Source: Paralvinella palmiformis (taxonomy: Eukaryota; Annelida; Polychaeta; Terebellida; Alvinellidae). Taken from it: 64,000 bases of DNA. How positions within the stretch are numbered: position 1 is the first letter of the stretch; the number at the start of each line of letters is the position of its first letter. Positions 56,401 through 64,000 of the stretch are shown in pieces. The position numbers and the translations under genes were made by a program. The stretch is from NCBI GenBank assembly GCA_025642065.1, contig JAODUP010000119.1:154501-218500 (forward strand), given 5' to 3'. The notes below the pieces were generated by a model, which saw nothing but the letters and a program-made list of their open reading frames with translations, did no database searches and was not told the DNA's origin.

Positions 56401-59400
56401 TATTTAAATAGGCGACAAAATGTTCCTATTTACCAACATCGACTGCGGGTACTACTGCTGCTGGCATCACTACTAAAAATGATGATGATGATATTATCAG
56501 TGTAACCAAGACGTTTGTTTATCGTTGCTGAGCACGTGACCATCTGTTATACACGCCCATTAATTGCATTAGATAAGGACACAACACATACAATAGTTTT
56601 TAATGTTAACGAGTCTTTATCATTTTCAGGGAAGGCCATTTCCCAGGACTACCTTCTCGCTAGACCACTATCCAAATCTAATGGCTATGGTCCACATAGT
56701 GACTACTACCGCGCAAGCGACAACAGACATGACGTCATGCCGCCATACTCTCAACTGACGCCATCGCGATCATCCTATGTCACGACGGGCAGATCCAGTT
56801 CGTTGAGGCTTCCCGGGTCCGGACACCGTAAGGCCGACTACAGCTACAGCACGATCGGGCCGGAATCGGGATTTTCGTCGAAGGCCTCGTCCAGTTTCGA
56901 CAACGCCAACCAATCATCGAGCGCTCCCTCGACGCCAGAAACGATGATACGCCGGAAGCCGCCACCGAAGCCGCCGCGCATGCGCACAAGTACGGATACG
57001 TTGCTGAGAACGCCGACAATGTCGATGAAATCGGCCGGAGTACACACGCTGAAGTCGTCAATCGTCGATGTGACCAGTGCCTTAAATTATAGTCTCTTAC
57101 CGTCGTTTGATAGAGACGAGACAACCAATGGTGACTCCCCTCAGCTGAGCTTAGAGCGCAGTGACGTGACCAGTGCCGCTCAAGATAAGGTGTTCAGCAT
57201 CCTGGAACAGACCAAAGAGTTCCTCGCCTTCGAACTGGAGCCCGACGGCATCCTCCCCTATCTGGTCGAGAAGGGTGTGATCAGTCGCCAGGATTGCGCC
57301 GACATCCGGGCCTGTTTGACGGAGCAGGCCAGGTGTGAGCTGCTTATTGACGTCATCACGAGCAAGGGCCGGCGGGAGTTCTTGACGTTCTGCGATGCTC
57401 TCAGGAGTGTCGGTTGTCTCGGCTACCTGGCCGACTTCCTCGAGGTACTCGACACTCTGGTCGAGCTGGCTACGGCTAATGTCATGAGACCCATCGAAAA
57501 GACGGCCACACAGTCACCGAATCTCCGCGTAAGGGCGTTCTCGTTCGAAGGCGACCGGAAGTGCAGCGCCTGCTCGTGCAACAACAACAACTGCGAAGAA
57601 CAGGCATCGTTCAACGACGACGCCAGCTTCGACGTAGACATCTCGTACATACACCGAGACACCGAGGAAACACGGTCCGTCCGCGAGGTGGCCGCCATGA
57701 AGAGACGGAAGCGCCCCCTGTCGATTACGAGCGAAGAATTCGTTCTGTTGGACGAGGCCGACCGATATATTCCGGTCATTTCGGCCAGTCTCTACAACCA
57801 ATGTCTGAAACACCAAGGTATCAACGTCATAGCAGGTCTCTTGGCTGACTATCCGTGTATCAGAGAACTCTCTCTGGTCAAAAATCACATGACTGCCGAG
57901 AGCATGAAGATCCTCAGCAAGTCGCTGGAAAAAAATCGGGGACTGGCAAAGTTGGACATTCGTTTGAACCAAATCGGCGATGCCGGAGCCGTGCATTTAT
58001 CGCGAGCCATCTCCCGCCATCTATCGCTAAGGACGCTGAAACTAACCAGCACCGGACTCAGCGGCCTTGGCTGCAGTCACGTGATACAGGGTGTGGCGAA
58101 GAGCCCGCGTCTGACCGAGTTGGACATCGGCTTTAACGACATGTCCGAAGAGGCGTGTGAGGCACTGTCCAAATGTCTGGCCGCCAATCCGGCGCTGCGC
58201 AGGCTGCGCATGCGCGGCAATGGCATCACGCCGTATGGCGCTCGGTGCATCTTCAAGGGTTTGAGGCGGAACTGTCGCGTAAAATATCTAGACGTGAGCA
58301 GGAATAAGATAAAGGATGAAAGCCTGTTCGTCCTCTGTGAGGTGCTGCTCTCTAACAGGACACTAAGTGAGATCAACATCGAGAACTGTACCATCTCCGC
58401 TGTGGGCTGTTCAGCTTTGGCTAGAGCGCTCAAGACGAATACGTCCCTTCGTAGTCTCGATCTTAGCATGAACAACCTCGAAGATCAGGGAGCTACCGCT
58501 CTCGGAGAGGGTCTCAAGTACAACAAGGCGCTGGAAACGCTCTGTCTGAATATGTGTAGCATCGGCAACGTTGGCTTTTTGAGAATGTTGGATGCGCTGC
58601 GACACAACACGACCATCTCGACGCTGAAACTTTGTTACAACAACATAGGAAAACGTGATGAGGTTGACTTGGGGCTAGACATTCCGGAGATCAGACCCGC
58701 TTCCGTGACGGAAGCCCATCTGGAGACAGAACTCGTACCAAATACTTCGTTGATATTAAAGTCTCCACGAAGGTCTCAGTCAATGATTGAGAAGACTAAC
58801 TCGGTTGAGGTGTCCGATGTGGAACGTGCACACCAAAGAAATTTATCGGCTTCCCTTAATGCAGACTCTAATATTTACATGAACTCTGGCGACATGTCGC
58901 CAATTAATATCAATGCTACTCGTCCCTCATCCTTGCCATTATCTAGTAAGTCTGCGGATGCCACCAAACATCCGATATTGCCAGTACACTACCCACCCAA
59001 TCCGGCCTATTCCCTGTCCATTAAGTCATCTCCGGTTTGTTCGCCTCCTGGAACATCGGCGCCTTCTACGCCATCGTTCGATTCAGTTCCGCAGTCTTTC
59101 CTGGCCAGTCCGGTCTCGTACCAGTCGTCATCGCCGATCGTCTCACCCGCTACACCTGGATTATCGCCCTCATCGCCGCAATTATCGCCCAGATCACCTA
59201 TTATCGCCACTTTGCGCCAGTCTTTCACCGGCCGTTGTACTCCAGCAGCCAGTTCACTCGATCAGGTGTACGAGACGTTGTGCCAGGTGCTACAACAGAA
59301 CAAAGACCTCAAAGTTCTCCTCTGGGGCAACAACTTTGACGATGGACAAGAGGACATGATACTGAATGAAGTGAACGCCGTCAGTAACAGTACCGGGGCC

Positions 59401-59427
59401 GCCCTACAATTACGGAGTGTATCATGA
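51439..59427 (+). CDS. CARD plus ribonuclease-inhibitor-type LRR protein lacking NACHT
   Basis: The model joins 51439-51484 (MGAIQCQGIRNPFSL plus one base) to a single large exon, 56630-59427, preceded by a good acceptor (TTTATCATTTTCAG). The phases agree, giving 947 residues. Order: N-terminus MGAIQC, which fits an N-myristoylation start; a Ser-rich region; a proline motif RRKPPPKPPR (123-132); a CARD (about 200-290, with ILPYLVEKGVISRQDCADIR and REFLTFCDALR); a Cys cluster CSACSCNNNNC (327-337); ten 28-residue LRRs (about 426-690); a Ser/Pro-rich linker; a last LRR-like segment (LKVLLWGNN, about 909-917). CARD proteins usually recruit partners by CARD-CARD contact; LRRs of this type occur in NLR receptors, but there is no P-loop or NACHT. 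An innate-immune adaptor or scaffold is an inference. The main exon is far richer in CG than its surroundings. The first exon is provisional; rivals are at 33548 and 45388. I do not recognise a named orthologue. Confidence 0.88.
51911..52027 (+). mobile_element. SINE family B, tRNA-derived
   Basis: TAGCTCAGTAGTTAGAGT (A box) and GTTCGAATTCTA (B box) are tRNA-like, followed by GGGATAGTTTCCCAGAGAAT, the block also found at 16.8 kb and 12.0 kb. A (TA)n run (52026-52053) follows directly. It lies in the intron of the CARD-LRR gene model. Confidence 0.7.
53075..53185 (+). mobile_element. SINE family A, 3' part only
   Basis: GGATGTTTCATCTTTCACTT, CTTCATTACCTTTGGAGGGT, GCTCAGCCCATTTAGTCTAC and GTAGCCGTAAAACATCAACA match the body and tail of the copies at 59.7 kb and 34.6 kb. 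The tRNA-like head is absent. Confidence 0.75.
53790..53880. repeat. Decayed minisatellite, inverted partner of 54.16-54.35 kb
   Basis: CCCAATATTCTCACC, CTCAGTATTCCTCAA and ACATTCCTCAAA themes of about 20 bp are the reverse complement of the array 300 bases further on. Confidence 0.5.
54160..54350. repeat. Decayed minisatellite, about 21-bp unit
   Basis: The theme ATATTGGGATGTTTGAACAT / ATCAGAATATTGGCCT recurs about nine times. Confidence 0.65.
55030..55062. promoter_or_regulatory. Cluster of CACGTG E-boxes and ACGTGA repeats
   Basis: CACGTG occurs at 55030-55035 and 55050-55055, followed by GACGTGACGTGAT. These are sites for USF/MiT-type bHLH-zip factors. It is 1.6 kb before the main CARD-LRR exon, so an intronic promoter or enhancer is possible. 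Confidence 0.3.
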
Positions 59428-59640
59428 TTGATGGATAGCTGTAGTCAGATACCGATTGTCAGTCGGCCTCTTTTGAGATGTACAATTATTTTTCTCGGAC
59501 ACGTATAAAATACGTAAAGTGATGACCATTATCAGATCTTTCTGATGTTGCTGGGTTTCTTTGGTGGGGGGAGGGGGAGGATTCCGTGGAATGTTCGTTG
59601 ATCATAACCTTTTTTGCACTTAGGCAAAAGTACTCAATGC
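59428..59640 (+). other. 3' UTR start of the CARD-LRR gene
   Basis: Non-coding sequence with a G-rich run (GGTGGGGGGAGGGGGAGG near 59562). AATAAA signals further on at 60230-60235 and 60375-60380 are candidates for the mRNA end; if one is used, the SINE between is part of the 3' UTR. Confidence 0.35.
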
Positions 59641-59902
59641 GGGCGCCTCCTTAGTCTAACTGGTAGCGCATTGGTATGGATCCCACATTATAGTAGCATA
59701 TTGAATCACAGAGTAGAAATTGGAGCGCCTCCATGGTCTAACGGTAGCGTGTTGGACTACAGATCACTACCACCTGAGTTCGAATCTCGGTGTGGGCATA
59801 TCTGAAGGGTGTTTCATCTTTGACTTCGCTTCATTACCTTTGGAGATTGCTCGGTCCATTTAGCCTACCAAGTGCCCAAAAGTGGCCATAAAACGTCGAC
59901 CA
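59641..59902 (+). mobile_element. SINE family A with two tRNA-like heads
   Basis: A first head, GGGCGCCTCCTTAGTCTAAC TGGTAGCGCATTGG, starts at 59641. About 82 bases on, a complete element starts at 59723, with GCGCCTCCATGGTCTAACGG (A box), GTTCGAATC (B box, about 59779), GACTTCGCTTCATTACCTTT and the tail GTGGCCATAAAACGTCGACC. The first head lacks a B box, so this looks like a truncated copy next to a full one, or a dimeric SINE. Confidence 0.8.
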
Positions 59903-61454
59903 CCCTGCTCAAATATGCTAAAAAAGAATTTCTGGGTAACATCAGTGGAAATACGCGTTGTAGCATCTCACTTTGGAGCCAGCTTTCGTCATTCTTGAGC
60001 ATTTTGTTTCAATTCAAAGTATATATAGCAAACGTGGAAGAGGTTTCCGGGTAAAGATTTCCACACGTCAACAATCCGCCGGTCGTTTATTTGAAAATAG
60101 AAGTCTATATCTATGGTAGTCGCCTGTATACGCTTATATGGATCATCGGTGCGCAAGAAAAAGCTTTTCCATCTGTTAAAATGGTTATAGACATCCCTTG
60201 CTATCTTCATTACTGCTTGGTATGTAGGTAATAAATTATGTAAATAATTTGCCAGCAGTAGACGTGATATAGCAGTTTATCTATGATTTTACAAATAGAG
60301 GTTTTAATTACCACGATGTCTTCTTACCATCTAAAACACGTACTCGGAAGTAAAATAACCACAACTTCTCTATAAATAAACGTTATTGTTATAAAGTGAA
60401 AATAGTTTTATCTATTAAATACTCATCTAGAGATTCCATAATACATTCCCTCATGAATAATAATAATAATAATAATAATAATGATAAAAGTGATTTATGC
60501 ATTTCTTTTACGAATCCGGTGTTTCAAGCGATGTGTTTAATCAAATGTTTGAATCAAACACGAAGCTGTAAAATCACTGAAGTGTGATGCTACGTCATTG
60601 TTAATACAAAGTGTTCATACGCTGGCATTTACTTTAGCGGTTAACTTAGAGAAATGTATAATTATTAGTTTCGTAGACCGGGAGTACCTGAGATTTATTG
60701 AACATTTTCTGTTATAAATGGCTATGATATGTTAATTTGTTTTATTTATTTATTATTTCATGTAAATAGAGACTGAAATGGTGAATCTACTCGAAACTAT
60801 CAATCTATGAATAGTTTATCAACTGAATCTGGCGACTTCAATTGAATACGCGCAGCCTATATGATTGGTCTAGTAAGAATTTACGAAATCAGAAAGGCGG
60901 ACATATTGTATAAGTAAATTATCCATTAAAATATATTTTCAGTTAGGATGCTAAACTGTTGAATGCAGTCTAATGTCGTTCCGTCCTCAAGTTACAAATT
61001 GATATGTGTAGTTAAAAAAATTAATGTTCAACAAACCAGACGAAGGACTTATCAATCATTCTCGAAATCATCCAAATAAAATCTTAATTGTACGCTATGA
61101 CGATGTTATTAGCGCTGTGATGTCGTGGTGGACCATTATCTGCTATCATAACGTTCAGAGTTCGATAGCTATTGTAGTGTTTAGCTTATTTTCGCATTAC
61201 GTATATAGAGGAAACTATACAAGTCTTACGCTGACTTTTGAAACATCTCCACATATCAGTACTGGCCTATGATAGATATTAAACTGTACTGTGATGTGTT
61301 TCGGATTTTTAAAGGGTTTTATTATACTTTATTTTTCTGGTACTCGTGAAAGATTGTTGGCATTACGCTAATAATGTTCCTGTATTAGCGAATGTTATCA
61401 CCAGAGAGTGTTATTGAAAGTGTCAACACAATCTGCATGTGTGTCTGCGCATGC

Positions 61455-61487
<33 letters not shown>

Positions 61488-62435
61488 ATTCTAGTCAGAT
61501 TAACAGCTGCTGCTCTCGATTTATCCCTTTTAACCCGTATATAATTTAATCACACACACACGCACACACAAATACATGCACACACACACACACATGCGCG
61601 CGCACATACACACGAACACTTTATTGATAATGCTATTAACCGTATCTGGTTTTCTGTTTCAATCAGAGAGCCAAGTATTCATGAAGCTTGTCCTTACTAA
61701 CCCCAATCCCTGTCAGGTTAATAGAATATAACTAGGCTATCAAATCCTAACTGTCACATGTTTATTGACAATGGATTAACAAATATTTTATATAATAACC
61801 GATAATCATACCACAGCTTTACTATAATCGTGTCTTTTTTCCTTATATTTCATTCCTTTATGAAGACAGTTATCTTCAGCTACGCTTCAATGAAATACAC
61901 CATTTCAGACGATGTGCTCTACCGCAAACACGCGTTGATTCAATCCTTTGCTGTATCACTTCATTAATAAATATCTATTATAGGTTGACACTACACTAGT
62001 GTCGTTATTTGTGGTATGCTGGAGTATGTGGACATAAATGTGTGTGTTTGTTTGTGTGTGTGTGTGTTACTTAAACTACACTAGAACTAAATCAAGGCTT
62101 ACTGATTTATCTATGACAATAATTATTTTTGGTTGAATGTATCATACAATTATGTTTACAATAATTGATGATGTCATGTATCAGATCCGCTACTAAACCA
62201 TTAGAATAAGTAACAGTTTTCTGTCATATAAAGTTCAGATTTTGATAAACACTTACCAGTTTATACCGGCTGTTATATTAGTACTAATACGGTATCTGAC
62301 AACAAATTTTGGGAAATTCCACTGACATCCACTGACATTCACTGACAGTCACACCAAAAGAAACTCTTCCAATTAACTAGGAACTTTATCAGTAGTAACT
62401 CAAATGTAAATCTTCTGTATTTTATCTCTGCTGAA
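59903..62435. other. Non-coding interval
   Basis: (AAT)n at 60457-60481, (GT)n at 61456-61488, (CA)n with GC variants at 61551-61613 and (GT)n at 62040-62067. The rest is AT-rich without coding signal. Confidence 0.5.
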
Positions 62436-62439
62436 CTAC

Positions 62440-64000
62440 CTACTGGCAGACAAGTTCAGCGATGTCTTCATGAGGAAACCAACAATCATCAGGAATAAGA
62501 TTGTTTCTGATTTTCCCAAATTGTACTTCCAATCTCTCCATGGAGGCTGATATTGTGTTTAATGGCGAAATCCTCGAAACGGTACGACCAGCCTCTGAGG
62601 TTAAGGTTAAGGAGACAATCACCAAGTCTCCGAACAAGTCATCTGACTTGGATCCACTGCCCAGTTGGCGTTTGAAGAAATGAGTCAGTGATGAGTCAAT
62701 GATGAGTCAATGATGGTGTTGTGTTTGAAACGAGCCAACATAAGCCCGCTGTTTAAGAGATCTGGGTTGGATAAGGAAGATATGAAGAATCACCGTCCCA
62801 TTTCTAAGACTTTCCTTTCATCTCCAAACTTCTTGAAAGGGTAGTAGTAGGAGGCGTATAGAAGAGCACTTAGAGGGCAATGACCTCCGTGACCGTTATC
62901 AGGTAGCGTATCGTTGTCTTATCGTTGTATCGTCTTGAAAGTGCACAGTGACATTGCTGAGGTTCTTGATGAAGGATCCAGAAAGTTTTTTTTTTATGTA
63001 ATCGATTATCTGATAATAATGAAGCATTTAGAATTTTCATTTGGCATCAAGAAGAAAACCTTCACCTGAGTATTTAACTGACAGAACTCAGTGTGTTTCA
63101 GTCACGGATAAAACATCAACAGATGTAGGACTTCAGCGGGATTCGGTTTAGGACCAAACAATAACTGTATCTATACTAAACGCGTTGGTGAAATTAATAA
63201 ATACCATAACATTAAATATTAGTATTATGCCGATGATACACAACTGTATATGACTTTAAAGCCATGTGATAAATGAGAGAATATTTCATCTTCAATTGAA
63301 GCTGATATTGAAGACATAAGTATTTGAATGAACAGCAGCACGCTGAAATAAAATACTGATAAGACCGAATTTATTGTTTTCTCACCCAAGCAACATATGA
63401 AAGAACTAGAGTATCTTCACATTAAGATAGGATCCAGTTATCTATAGTCTTCCATATACGAAATCTAGCGCTTATATTGGATAATAATCCAGGACTTCAG
63501 AAGCAGATGAATTCTATATGTATATCCTTTCATTATCATATAAGACATATAGGACTTATTCTTACGTATAAAAATGATGAGATATTGAAGACTTTAGTCC
63601 AAGCCCTTATTATTTATCGACCGGGCTATGGCAATGCATTGTTATAATATACCCCCCCCTCTCCGACAAACCGTCTACAGTGAGTGCAGAACTGTGCTGT
63701 ACGTCTGGTGACACGCACTCAAAAAAGGGAACATATAACACCAATTTGGTTAAAGCTTCACTGGCTTCCTGTACGTTTCAGATCACTGTATAAGATACTG
63801 TTTCACACATTCAAAGTGATCTAATTCAAAAACATATACGAGTGAGGCTGCTGAGATCTGAGTATCTGAGTATACGGAGGAAATCTTTCCGATCGTCAGC
63901 TCCCAGACTGTGGAATAAGTTACCAAATCGTATTAAACTCGCAGCAAGTAAAGACACATTTTGTAAGATTCTTAATACACACATATTTAAATTAGCCTCT
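62440..64000 (+). mobile_element. Degenerate L2/CR1-type LINE, runs off the right edge
   Basis: Plus-strand ORF2 pieces in order, with frameshifts and stops. The first are LADKFSDVFMRKPTIIRNKI, VKETITKSPNKSSDLDPLPS (one open stretch, 62501-62683), KNHRPISK and RRIEEHLEGNDLRDRYQVAY. Then come the remains of a GVPQGSVLGP-like motif (GLQRDSV, stop, DQ), YADDTQLYMTLKPCDK (about 63.23-63.27 kb) and STLKxNTDKTEFIVFSPK. The last are PPPLRQTVYSECRTVLY and LHWLPVRFRSLYKILFHTFK. The order and motifs fit reverse transcriptase and C-terminus of L2/CR1-type elements. It is a different subfamily from the copy at 20-22 kb. It is inactive. Confidence 0.85.

Larger units (their letters stand above)
52054..56629. 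other. Large intron of the CARD-LRR gene model
   Basis: AT-rich, with (TA)n at 53438-53479 and the repeats listed separately. No additional coding exon with matching phase could be supported, but short ones could hide here. Confidence 0.45.

Noticed and set aside
56515..56629. Upstream in-frame extension of the CARD-LRR exon (MFIVAEHV...)
   Set aside because: It ends in a polypyrimidine tract and AG typical of an acceptor, and its translation has no domain character; it is more likely intron. It remains possible if transcripts start inside the intron.
57514..57996. Long minus-strand frames opposite the CARD-LRR exon
   Set aside because: They are shadows created by the CG-rich codon use of the real plus-strand gene.

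Overview
This is a 64 kb piece of an animal nuclear genome. It has spliced genes with short exons and long AT-rich introns, tRNA-derived SINEs, decayed non-LTR retrotransposons and very many microsatellites. The gene content (a divergent POMGNT1-like glycosyltransferase, the ciliary factor ZMYND10, and a CARD plus LRR protein without a nucleotide-binding domain) and the repeat style suggest a lophotrochozoan, probably a mollusc. The exact lineage is an inference. No bacterial, organellar or CRISPR feature is visible.

Layout. (1) 1-4.9 kb, plus strand: the last six exons of a POMGNT1-like GT13 family gene; its 5' part lies outside the window. (2) 4.9-8.3 kb: non-coding, with a hairpin repeat. 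(3) 8.3-24.0 kb, minus strand: a complete 12-exon ZMYND10 gene (459 residues), a cytoplasmic assembly factor for ciliary dynein arms. All splice phases agree. Two of its introns use GC instead of GT at the donor. Intron 1 holds an inverted-terminal-repeat element and a broken L2/CR1-type LINE. (4) 24.0-51.4 kb: no convincing protein gene; it holds dense microsatellites, a 0.9 kb trinucleotide array facing a complementary array, decayed minisatellites, a SINE with intact target-site duplication, a 110-bp-arm inverted repeat and a CpG-rich stretch (26.5-27.3 kb). Several short ATG-to-donor segments here have the phase needed to splice to the next gene. (5) 51.4-59.4 kb, plus strand: a gene for a 947-residue protein with a possible N-myristoylation start, an SH3-type proline motif, a CARD, about ten 28-residue ribonuclease-inhibitor-type LRRs, a Ser/Pro-rich linker and one final LRR-like segment. 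It resembles an NLR immune receptor without the NACHT motor and is the most interesting gene here. (6) 59.4-64 kb: a SINE with a doubled tRNA-like head, microsatellites, and a second decayed LINE that runs off the right edge.

The three genes do not form an operon or an evident pathway; each should be read alone. Exons were built by hand from reading frame, splice-site sequence, phase and recalled family sequences. No alignment or database search was run.
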